Positions 45,829 to 51,835 of a stretch of DNA of 51,835 nucleotides are shown here, one piece after another. A program made the translations under genes and the position numbers. The stretch lies in the NCBI RefSeq assembly GCF_003864415.1, contig NZ_BFFP01000014.1:1-51835 (forward strand), read 5' to 3'. The notes under the pieces were generated by a model. It saw only the letters and a program-made list of their open reading frames with translations. It was not told the DNA's origin and did no database searches. This stretch comes from Ligilactobacillus salitolerans (GTDB lineage: Bacteria; Bacillota; Bacilli; Lactobacillales; Lactobacillaceae). The stretch's first letter is position 1. The number at the start of each line of letters is the position of its first letter.

Positions 45829-46341
45829 TTATTTTAGTTTATCGTTTTCGTAGAGATGGGTCGTTTCGAGACCTGGAAAACTTTGCTGACGAACGGCTTC
45901 ATAGATCACGATCGCGGCAGAATTAGACAGATTAAGCGCACGAATATGTTCGTCATTTTGCGGGATCCGAATACACTTATCAGGATATTGCTGCATCAGC
46001 GGTTGCGGCAAGCCAGTCGTCTCTTTACCAAACAAAAAGTAATGGTCTTTAGTCTGATCAGAATAATCAACATCTGTATATGCATGATCAGCGAATTTAG
46101 AAACAAGGTAAAGCTGCTCTAGGTCAGGGATACTTTCAATAAATTCAACCAGGTTTTCGTGATATGTAATTTTGACATGCTCCCAATAATCAAGTCCAGC
46201 CCGCTTGAGATACTTGTCATCCGTCGAGAAGCCTAAGGGCTTGATCAGATGAAGTTCCGTGTTGGTTCCGGCACAAGTCCGGGCGATATTGCCGGTATTA
46301 GCCGGCATTAATGGTTCAAATAAAGCGATATGGTTCGTCAT
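45829..46341 (-). CDS. trmL: tRNA (cytidine(34)-2'-O)-methyltransferase TrmL
   Basis: A SPOUT methyltransferase of 170 residues that modifies the wobble base of certain Leu tRNAs with S-adenosylmethionine. Motifs: PANTGNIARTC near residue 14, FGKETTGLP, and the knot region IPQNDEHIRALNLSNSAAI. In B. subtilis the orthologue is CspR. It is transcribed toward ftsK from an unplaced promoter. Confidence 0.93.
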   Translation of the reverse strand: MTNHIALFEPLMPANTGNIARTCAGTNTELHLIKPLGFSTDDKYLKRAGLDYWEHVKITYHENLVEFIESIPDLEQLYLVSKFADHAYTDVDYSDQTKDHYFLFGKETTGLPQPLMQQYPDKCIRIPQNDEHIRALNLSNSAAIVIYEAVRQQSFPGLETTHLYENDKLK

Positions 46342-46399
46342 TTCGTTCTCTCCTTGGACTCAAATTGTCCGCTTAGTTTTTAATTAGCTTAAAAAGCTC

Positions 46400-46443
46400 A
46401 AAAAAACGCAGCTATTCGGTGCAAGCACTGCGACTAGCTACGT
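46400..46443 (-). terminator. Terminator after rlmA
   Basis: A 9-bp stem (ACGTAGCTA with TAGCTGCGT) enclosing a second small hairpin GTGCTTGCAC, followed by TTTTTTT on the minus strand. Confidence 0.85.
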
Positions 46444-46560
46444 TGATGAAGTATCTTACAGAGCTGCTGACGCTTGGACATCAACTCTTAAAACATTCCT
46501 CACCATCACTCTAACATTGATACACCGGACTTGCAAGCCTCTAAGCCTGTCCTTTTTGAC
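46400..46560 (-). ncRNA. Structured 3' region of rlmA; possible small RNA
   Basis: After the rlmA stop the transcribed strand runs about 155 bases through pairing segments. GTTGATG (46479-46485) pairs with CATCAAC (46442-46448) as a 7-bp stem; then comes a strong terminator, ACGTAGCTA/TAGCTGCGT (46406-46443), with an inner GTGC/GCAC and seven U. A GGACA/TGTCC pair may close the upstream part. This is much longer and more folded than a normal 3' end. I do not recognise a known RNA family. Confidence 0.4.
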
Positions 46561-47418
46561 TTAGTTAGCGGCGCTAAGTAAGGTCACATCAACTGTGATC
46601 TGCTGCAAGGGGTGTGCGAGCGCCTGCTGCTTGATTTCCTCTGATGCTCCCCAATTCAAAGGAGTCATCATTAACAGGGACGCAAAATCTTCAGGTGCAA
46701 AAGCAAATTGATACTTGATGCGCTGCTGAGTAAAGTTGGGAAAGTGCTGAGCAAATAGATCTAAGACAGCGGAATTATCATAGTTATGGTGGACGTTGTC
46801 TTCGGCATACAAAAGCTGCCGTAATTCTTGAAGGTAACCGCCGTTCGGGATCACCTTGCAGATCTGGCCACCAGGAACAAGTACACGTTTAAATTCCTGG
46901 TAAGCGGCCGGTGAAAAAATATCCATTAAAACGTTAAAAGCTTGGTCCGTAAATGGCAATGCTGCTAAATCTGCTACGCAAAAGAAATTCTGGTCCCCGT
47001 ATGAGGTTGCCAGATTGACAGCACTTTTTGAAATATCGATCCCCACTGTGACATCGTTTTGTTTAGCCCGCAAACTGTGTAATTTAGCTAGGGGTGTCCC
47101 CTCACCAGAACCGATGTCAAGGATCCGCGCTTGGGCAGAATTGGGGATCTGGGCCGCAATTGCTTCAACGATCGGATCAAACAACCCTAAAGTCAGCATC
47201 CGCCGCCGGGCTTGCCACATCTGCGCGCTATCATACTCGCTTTTAATTTTATGCGGGATCATAAACAAAGTACCCTTACGCGACAGGTCAAAACTATGTC
47301 TTTGTGGGCAAACAAGTGCCCTGTCAGCGACTGCTGTAAACGGCTGGCCGCAGACTGGACATTGAAATAATTGCCGATTTTGCTCTAGAAATTGAGCTGC
47401 TTGTTCGATTTTTTTCAT
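46561..47418 (-). CDS. rlmA: RlmA-type 23S rRNA (guanine-N1)-methyltransferase
   Basis: 285 residues. The N-terminal zinc finger has Cys20, Cys23, Cys37 and His41 (CPVC and CPQRHSFD). The S-adenosylmethionine site is ARILDIGSGEGTPL near 93-106. The family methylates G745 or G748 of 23S rRNA; the G748 enzyme (RlmA-II) gives tylosin tolerance. Which base is used cannot be read from the sequence. It lies 20 bases after the YbaK-type gene and shares its transcript. Confidence 0.88.
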   Translation of the reverse strand: MKKIEQAAQFLEQNRQLFQCPVCGQPFTAVADRALVCPQRHSFDLSRKGTLFMIPHKIKSEYDSAQMWQARRRMLTLGLFDPIVEAIAAQIPNSAQARILDIGSGEGTPLAKLHSLRAKQNDVTVGIDISKSAVNLATSYGDQNFFCVADLAALPFTDQAFNVLMDIFSPAAYQEFKRVLVPGGQICKVIPNGGYLQELRQLLYAEDNVHHNYDNSAVLDLFAQHFPNFTQQRIKYQFAFAPEDFASLLMMTPLNWGASEEIKQQALAHPLQQITVDVTLLSAAN

Positions 47419-47438
47419 ACGTTCTCCTAATTATCCAC

Positions 47439-47945
47439 TTACTGAGCTGCGACCTGGATGAATCGTCCCTCGACCAACTGGACTAAATCGCTGAGCTGCA
47501 TCCGGACCGAACGTCCAACTTTGCCGGCCGAGACACAAATTTCTGACTGATCTTTGATCCGTTGATCGAAATAGATCGGAAAGTCCTTTGCAGCATGGAT
47601 CCCAATTGGTGTATTGGCACCGTGAATGTAACCGGTGATTTTGATCAATTTTTTATTATCCGCCAAGTGGATCTGTTTTTTACCAAGTTCTCGTGCAACC
47701 ATTTTTAAGTCGATCTCAGAGACAATTGGCAGGCAGATTACTAAATAATCCTTTGGACCATCGCTGCCTAAACAGACAATAGTCTTTAAAATACTTTCTT
47801 CGCTGATTCCCTCAGCTGCAGTCGCCTTGAGGGCTTCCTCTTTGCCTGCGAGCCAATTAAACTGCAGCTCTGAATACACCAAGCCGTTTTCATCCAAGAT
47901 CCGTTCTTCATTAGTTTTTTTCAGCTGCTTTTTCTTCTTTGACAT
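47439..47945 (-). CDS. YbaK/EbsC family aminoacyl-tRNA deacylase
   Basis: 168 residues. The basic N-terminus (MSKKKKQLKKTNEE) is followed by the YbaK domain with ESILKTIVCLGSDGPKDYLV, KITGYIHGANTPIGI and SAGKVGRSVRM. The family removes mischarged amino acids, for instance Cys from tRNA-Pro. The conserved Lys in ILKTIV and the glycine in GYIHGANTPIG are present. It is the first gene of the two-gene unit with rlmA and diverges from guaC. Confidence 0.88.
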   Translation of the reverse strand: MSKKKKQLKKTNEERILDENGLVYSELQFNWLAGKEEALKATAAEGISEESILKTIVCLGSDGPKDYLVICLPIVSEIDLKMVARELGKKQIHLADNKKLIKITGYIHGANTPIGIHAAKDFPIYFDQRIKDQSEICVSAGKVGRSVRMQLSDLVQLVEGRFIQVAAQ

Positions 47946-48238
47946 TTAGCCGTTTCCACTCCTATCTGTATCATTGTATTATATTTATTCTGAATTTCAA
48001 ACACCGGTCAAGCAAGCCCCAAGTGTTCCTCAGCTGCCCAATCATCCTAGCAGACAGCTAAAATCTGTCGACTCCCACTGTTTTTTGATAAAAAGACGAA
48101 CATTATTGTGCAGATACAACTTTTAATTTGACTTTTTTTGTTAAGTTAGGTAAAATTCAACTGTTTTTGGAAAGAATAAAAGTTTAAGAACGAATATTTT
48201 TAATAAATGAACCACAAAGCAGAATGTGAGGGGTAAAC
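47946..48238. other. Divergent gap between the YbaK-type gene and guaC
   Basis: 293 bases with no gene. The guaC promoter (48128-48156) lies in the right half. The left half should hold the promoter of the YbaK-type gene, which I could not place. I see no riboswitch-like fold. Confidence 0.5.
48128..48156 (+). promoter_or_regulatory. Promoter of guaC
   Basis: TTGACT (48128-48133), 17 bases, TAAAAT (48151-48156). The leader to the start codon is about 75 bases. Confidence 0.75.
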
Positions 48239-49219
48239 ATGCCAGTTTTTGATTACGAGGATATTCAGCTAGTTCCCAATAAGTGTGTTATCGAAAGCCG
48301 TTCAGAAGCAGACACAACGATCAAGTTTGGACCGATGACTTTCAAGATCCCGGTTGTTCCAGCCAACATGGCAACAACAATTGACGAACAATTAGCTGTT
48401 TGGTTAGCCCAAAATGGCTATTTCTACATCATGCACCGTTTCGACGATCAAGATCAGCGGCTCCAATTTGTCAGGAAGATGCACGACCAGGGCTTATTTG
48501 CATCGATCTCTGTCGGCGTTAAAGCAGAAGAATATGCGCTGATCGATGAGTTAGCTAAGGAAGATTTTGTTCCTGAATATGTAACCATTGACATCGCGCA
48601 TGGTCATGCCGATTCGGTGATCAAGATGATCCACTATATTAAAGAAAACTTGCCAGGTTCATTCGTAATTGCTGGCAACGTTGGGACGCCCGAAGGTGTA
48701 CGCGAACTAGAAAATGCAGGTGCTGATGCTACGAAAGTCGGGATCGGCCCAGGAAAAGCCTGCATCACGAAACTTAAAACCGGCTTTGGGACCGGCGGCT
48801 GGCAACTCGCAGCAGTTCGGCTCTGTGCCAAAGCCGCCAGCAAGCCGATCATCGCAGATGGCGGGATCCGCAATAACGGCGACATTGCCAAGTCAGTCCG
48901 TTTCGGCGCTTCCATGGTTATGATCGGTTCATTATTTGCTGGTCATGAGGAAACTCCTGGTGAAATCGTGATCGAAAACGGCGCTAAGTACAAGACATAT
49001 TACGGCTCAGCTTCCCAATATCAAAAAGGCGAATACAAAAACGTCGAAGGCAAAAAATTACTCGTTCCTTACCGCGGCAGAATCGCTGACACCTTGCGTG
49101 AAATGCAAGAAGACCTGCAGTCATCCATTTCCTATGCTGGGGGCAAGGACTTGAATTCGCTGCGAAAAGTTGATTATGTGATCGTAAAAAATTCGATCTT
49201 TAACGGTGACAGTTACTAA
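48239..49219 (+). CDS. guaC: GMP reductase
   Basis: Turns GMP into IMP with NADPH for purine recycling. 326 residues, the type 2 form of Firmicutes. The catalytic Cys175 lies in [15 protein letters not shown]; the barrel motifs [22 protein letters not shown] and [14 protein letters not shown] and the flap region [12 protein letters not shown] are present. GAGGGG precedes the ATG. It is a single-gene unit with its own promoter and a terminator shared with the converging gene. Confidence 0.97.
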   Translation: MPVFDYEDIQLVPNKCVIESRSEADTTIKFGPMTFKIPVVPANMATTIDEQLAVWLAQNGYFYIMHRFDDQDQRLQFVRKMHDQGLFASISVGVKAEEYALIDELAKEDFVPEYVTIDIAHGHADSVIKMIHYIKENLPGSFVIAGNVGTPEGVRELENAGADATKVGIGPGKACITKLKTGFGTGGWQLAAVRLCAKAASKPIIADGGIRNNGDIAKSVRFGASMVMIGSLFAGHEETPGEIVIENGAKYKTYYGSASQYQKGEYKNVEGKKLLVPYRGRIADTLREMQEDLQSSISYAGGKDLNSLRKVDYVIVKNSIFNGDSY

Positions 49220-49247
49220 ACAAATCACCATCAAAATCATGCAGATA

Positions 49248-49284
49248 CTAAAAAACGCTATTCGATCGGATAGCGTTTTTTAGT
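49248..49284. terminator. Bidirectional terminator between guaC and the PTS IIA gene
   Basis: ACTAAAAAACGCTAT and ATAGCGTTTTTTAGT form a 15-bp perfect stem with a 7-base loop; T-runs end both arms, so it serves both converging genes. Confidence 0.9.
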
Positions 49285-49304
49285 TGCCATAAATTGATCT
49301 TGGC

Positions 49305-49667
49305 CTATTTGCCGCCAAAAGTGACGATCGTGCCAACGTGGACATCTGGTTCACCTTGTGGACGCAAATAAATTGCATTCGACCGCGGAACTGCAGGTAC
49401 TGCATGAAAATCTAAAATTGTATGGCCGATCGACATCAAGTTGCTCTCAACCAGTTCCCCAATAAATGTGATCTCATAAGCCTGCTGATCAAAGTACACT
49501 TTTTGCCCGACCGCTAAATCGTATTTTTGGTCAAAATCAGGGACCAGCTCATGGATCAGCGAAACGTCGCGTAATTTAGCGGAAGCGGTATCGTTAAACA
49601 TGATCATCAGACCGTCTTCCTTGGAATCGGCATATTGTCCGATCTCAGTAATTTTTGTCCGCAACAT
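49305..49667 (-). CDS. srlB: PTS glucitol/sorbitol-type IIA component
   Basis: 120 residues of the PTSIIA_gutA family, which passes phosphate from HPr to the sugar permease. The likely phosphorylated His is in SIGHTILDF, after FIGELVESNL. It stands alone: no IIB, IIC or sorbitol dehydrogenase gene is next to it, so it may serve a distant permease or have a regulatory role. An extended -10 (TGCTACAAT) lies upstream. Confidence 0.85.
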   Translation of the reverse strand: MLRTKITEIGQYADSKEDGLMIMFNDTASAKLRDVSLIHELVPDFDQKYDLAVGQKVYFDQQAYEITFIGELVESNLMSIGHTILDFHAVPAVPRSNAIYLRPQGEPDVHVGTIVTFGGK

Positions 49668-49702
49668 TAAAACAACCTCTTTCTTAAAACGTTTTTTCTT
49701 TT

Positions 49703-49711
49703 ATTGTAGCA
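49703..49711 (-). promoter_or_regulatory. Extended -10 promoter of the PTS IIA gene
   Basis: TGCTACAAT on the minus strand, 36 bases before the start codon. Confidence 0.5.
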
Positions 49712-49788
49712 TATCAACCATTGAAATTAACCTGGCTTAAGTCCCCTATGCTCCAAACTCCGCTTCCCTATCAACAAATCCAAGACGG

Positions 49789-49816
49789 TTGTCCCTTTGG
49801 ATGCTATACTTATACT
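49789..49816 (+). promoter_or_regulatory. Putative promoter of the lactonase-cutC pair
   Basis: TTGTCC (49789-49794), 16 bases, TATACT (49811-49816). A second TATACT lies six bases before, and a CTATAC/GTATAG inverted repeat (49804-49823) covers the -10, a possible operator. Confidence 0.5.
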
Positions 49817-49847
49817 TGTATAGATGAAAGGAGTGCAGCATTTAGTT

Positions 49848-50891
49848 ATGAAAGAAAAAATCTACTTTGGAACTTATACGAAAAAAACGAGTCAAGGAAT
49901 TTACCAAGCAACGTTAGACACCAAGACAAAAGAAGTTTCAACACCTGAAGCAGCTATCAGCATTGGCGGCCCAACCTACATCCGGTTGACCGCACAAGGA
50001 GACTTGCTCGCCGTTGAATCAGCTGACAATTTAGGTGGGATCGCGAGTTATCAGACAGCAGATAGTGATTTCATCGATAACAATGATGTTTTGCATGAGG
50101 GCGCAAGTCCATGTTACATCGGGATCGATAATCAGAGAAAGCTGGCCTTTTCAGCCAATTACCACAAAGGCGAGATCTTGGTTTATCGCATCAATGCCGA
50201 CCATACTCTCACGCAGACCGACCAAGTAGTCGTGACCGGCAAAGGTCCCCGTGAAGAACAAGACAGCGCCCATGTTCATTTTACGGATCTAACTCCAGAC
50301 GGGCGTTTAGCAGCTGTTGATTTAGGCAGTGACCGGATCTACGTCTTTGATATCTTAAATGATGGTACCTTAAAACAGGTCAGTGTCCTTAAATTAGCTG
50401 CTGGATACGGTCCACGGCACTTAGTCTTCGCACCCAACGGTCAATATGCTTACCTGGCAGGAGAACTTTCCAGTCAGATCAGCACCTTAAAGTATGATCA
50501 AAGCAGCGGTTCTTTTTCTGAGATCCAAACTTTACCAACTATTCCAGCTGATTGGACCGAACATAATGGAGCTGCTGCAATTAAGATTTCTAGTGACGGT
50601 AAATTCGTCTATCTTTCCAATCGCGGCTACAACTCGATCGCGGTTTTCGCAGTCCAGGCTGACAACCAGCTGCAGTTAGTTCAGCAGATTTCGACTGAGG
50701 GCGATTTTCCCCGCGATTTCTCCCTTGATCCAAGCGAAGAATTTGTGCTTTGTGCTAACCAAAATACAGACAACGCTACGCTTTATTCACGTAACCAGGA
50801 AAATGGCAAGCTGACCTGTATCCAACAGGACATTCCACTTCCAGAAGGTGTTTGTGTTTTATTTGCTGGCGAAAACGACAACTCAAACTAA
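49848..50891 (+). CDS. pgl: Lactonase family protein, likely 6-phosphogluconolactonase
   Basis: 347 residues of the seven-bladed propeller lactonase family (YkgB/Pgl type), which hydrolyses 6-phosphogluconolactone, the product of Zwf. Family blocks: YFGTYTKKTSQGIY at the N-terminus, HVHFTDLTPDGR, DLGSDRIYVFD, GPRHLVFAPNG, YLSNRGYNSIAVF and DPSEEFVLCANQNTDN. ATG 49848 matches the family N-terminus, but AAAGGAG is 14 bases upstream; an ATG at 49824 is also in frame, without a good site. It is followed after 15 bases by cutC. Confidence 0.85.
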   Translation: MKEKIYFGTYTKKTSQGIYQATLDTKTKEVSTPEAAISIGGPTYIRLTAQGDLLAVESADNLGGIASYQTADSDFIDNNDVLHEGASPCYIGIDNQRKLAFSANYHKGEILVYRINADHTLTQTDQVVVTGKGPREEQDSAHVHFTDLTPDGRLAAVDLGSDRIYVFDILNDGTLKQVSVLKLAAGYGPRHLVFAPNGQYAYLAGELSSQISTLKYDQSSGSFSEIQTLPTIPADWTEHNGAAAIKISSDGKFVYLSNRGYNSIAVFAVQADNQLQLVQQISTEGDFPRDFSLDPSEEFVLCANQNTDNATLYSRNQENGKLTCIQQDIPLPEGVCVLFAGENDNSN

Positions 50892-50906
50892 AGACCGCGA
50901 TCGGAG

Positions 50907-51560
50907 ATGAATAATTTGTTATTAAAAGAAGCCTGCGTTGAAAACTTTACTGACATTCCGGCCGTAATTGCGAACGGAGCTGCCCGGATCGAATTATGCG
51001 ATAACCTGGCAGTCGGCGGAACCACCCCCAGCAAGGGCGTGATCGCTGAGGCGGCTAAATACTGCCATGAAAAGAATATCCCCTTGGTTGTTTTGATCCG
51101 ACCACGCAAAGGCAATTACGTTTATTCCGACACTGAGATCAAAATCATGGAAGCCGATATTTTCGAAGCTCAAGCACTTGGTGCCGACGGGATCTCTTTT
51201 GGGGCATTAACCAATGACGGAAAGCTCGATTACGAGGTCATGGAACAGCTCGGTGCCGCTGCTGGCGGGATGCAATTGGTTTTACACATGGCATTTGACG
51301 AAATGGACTTGCCAGAGCAGAAAAAAGCCATCGATTGGGCAGTCTCAGAAGGCTACGAGCGCATCTTGACTCACGGCGGCCCCTTATCTGCTTCACTTGC
51401 CGAAACCCAGGACCATTTAAAAGAGCTGATAGAATATGCTGCTTCCAGAATTACGATCCTGCCGGGCGGCGGTATCACTGCGGATAACTGCCAAGAAATC
51501 GCTGCTGATCTAGGCGTCGTCCAGGTTCATGGTTCAAAAATAGTGCCCCTCAAAAATTAA
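50907..51560 (+). CDS. cutC: CutC family protein
   Basis: 217 residues, TIM-barrel. Family blocks: KEACVENF, GAARIELCDNLAVGGTTPSKGVI, VLIRPRKGNYVYSD, GADGISFGALT, ILTHGG and LPGGGIT. CutC was linked to copper handling in E. coli, yet its reaction is unsettled. ATG 50907 lies right after CGGAG; a TTG three codons on (50916) is better spaced and also plausible. It shares a transcript with the lactonase gene and is followed by an IS3-type element. Confidence 0.9.
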   Translation: MNNLLLKEACVENFTDIPAVIANGAARIELCDNLAVGGTTPSKGVIAEAAKYCHEKNIPLVVLIRPRKGNYVYSDTEIKIMEADIFEAQALGADGISFGALTNDGKLDYEVMEQLGAAAGGMQLVLHMAFDEMDLPEQKKAIDWAVSEGYERILTHGGPLSASLAETQDHLKELIEYAASRITILPGGGITADNCQEIAADLGVVQVHGSKIVPLKN

Positions 51561-51590
51561 AAAACTGTAATTTAATAGGCATCCGCGGGT

Positions 51591-51651
51591 ATACTCCTTC
51601 TTAGGTAGACAAGCTAAATAATTAAAGCTTGCCTACTTTAGGGAGGAGTAT
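51591..51651 (+). repeat. Long hairpin over the transposase ribosome site
   Basis: ATACTCCT...GTAGACAAGCT (51591-51615) pairs with AGCTTGCCTAC...AGGAGTAT (51626-51651): about 20 pairs with few mismatches and a 10-base A/T loop. The 3' arm contains GGGAGGAG, the ribosome site of the transposase. Confidence 0.8.
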
Positions 51652-51655
51652 TTTT

Positions 51656-51835
51656 ATGGGGAAAAATGGATTCAGATATACGTTAGAGGAGAAACTCTTT
51701 TATATTAATCTGGTTCAGGCTGAATCTATGACCGCATACGCTATTCAACATCAATACGGGGTTCGCCATTCCCATGTTACACATTGGGTGGAACTCTACC
51801 AAAGTGGTGGGATTGATGCATTAAAACCACAAACT
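51656..51835 (+). CDS. IS3 family transposase OrfA-type protein, N-terminal part (cut by window edge)
   Basis: Sixty residues are visible, starting MGKNGFRYTLEEKLFYINLV, with a helix-turn-helix (MTAYAIQHQYGVRHSHVTHWVELY) followed by GGIDALKP, as in OrfA/InsE-like DNA-binding subunits of IS3/IS150 elements. GGGAGGAG is 7 bases upstream of the ATG but lies in a hairpin arm. Intactness beyond the window is unknown. Confidence 0.75.
   Translation, partial: MGKNGFRYTLEEKLFYINLVQAESMTAYAIQHQYGVRHSHVTHWVELYQSGGIDALKPQT

Larger units (their letters stand above)
51566..51835 (+). mobile_element. IS3-type insertion element, left part (cut by window edge)
   Basis: Begins somewhere after the cutC stop (51560), perhaps at TGTAATTTAATAGGCAT (51566 on), since IS3 elements start with TG. 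It holds a long hairpin and the beginning of a transposase gene. The right end and target duplication are outside the window. Confidence 0.55.

Noticed and set aside
48102-48205. PurR-box-like sequences (ACGAACATT and ACGAATATT) before guaC
   Set aside because: Each lacks the CC before GAAC, and they stand about 90 bases apart in the same direction instead of the usual close opposed pair.

Overview
The window reads as chromosomal DNA of a low-GC Gram-positive bacterium of the family Lactobacillaceae. The evidence is a FabT-controlled type II fatty-acid cluster with two FabZ paralogues, a T-box in front of alaS, the order mutS-mutL-ruvA-ruvB-queA-tgt-yajC, the order rny-recA-cinA-pgsA-rodZ-ymfI-ymfH-ymfF-ftsK (with ymdB beside rny), and strong AGGAGG ribosome sites. 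The genus cannot be fixed from the sequence alone. Almost all genes lie on the minus strand; only guaC, the lactonase, cutC and the two edge transposases lie on the plus strand.

Layout. (1) 1-2.4 kb: the tail of an IS110-type transposase, then cvpA, zapA, a DUF1292 gene, ruvX and ireB. (2) 2.5-5.5 kb: alaS with a T-box leader and promoter. (3) 5.5-7.0 kb: an IS200/IS605-type element whose tnpB carries two in-frame stop codons but keeps its catalytic residues and right-end omega-RNA region. (4) 7.0-12.2 kb: cshB, nrnA, dinB and zwf. (5) 12.3-22.5 kb: a 13-gene fatty-acid operon transcribed fabZ1-fabT-fabH-acpP-fabD-fabG-fabF-accB-fabZ2-accC-accD-accA-fabI, with FabT-like boxes at the promoter and before fabT, and a structured 145-nt gap before fabF. 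(6) 22.8-23.3 kb: tpx. (7) 23.4-32.5 kb: the mismatch-repair, Holliday-junction and queuosine genes. (8) 32.6-45.7 kb: ymdB, rny, recA (with a LexA-like box), cinA, pgsA, rodZ, ymfI, ymfH, ymfF and ftsK. (9) 45.8-47.9 kb: trmL, rlmA and a YbaK-type deacylase gene, with a structured RNA-like stretch after rlmA. (10) 48.2-51.6 kb: guaC, a lone glucitol-type PTS IIA gene, a 6-phosphogluconolactonase-type gene and cutC. (11) The right edge carries the start of an IS3-type transposase with its ribosome site buried in a hairpin.

How the genes work together. The fab/acc operon encodes acetyl-CoA carboxylase, the initiation, elongation, dehydration and reduction steps, the carrier protein and the regulator. 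MutS, MutL, RuvA, RuvB, RuvX, RecA, DinB and FtsK form a repair, recombination and chromosome-handling set. RNase Y, CshB and NrnA cover RNA decay down to oligonucleotides. No rRNA, tRNA, CRISPR array or defence island was seen. The unexplained signals are mostly at RNA level: the fabG-fabF gap, the rlmA-trmL gap, the degenerate tnpB with its guide end on the alaS promoter, and an apparent ATT start for rny.
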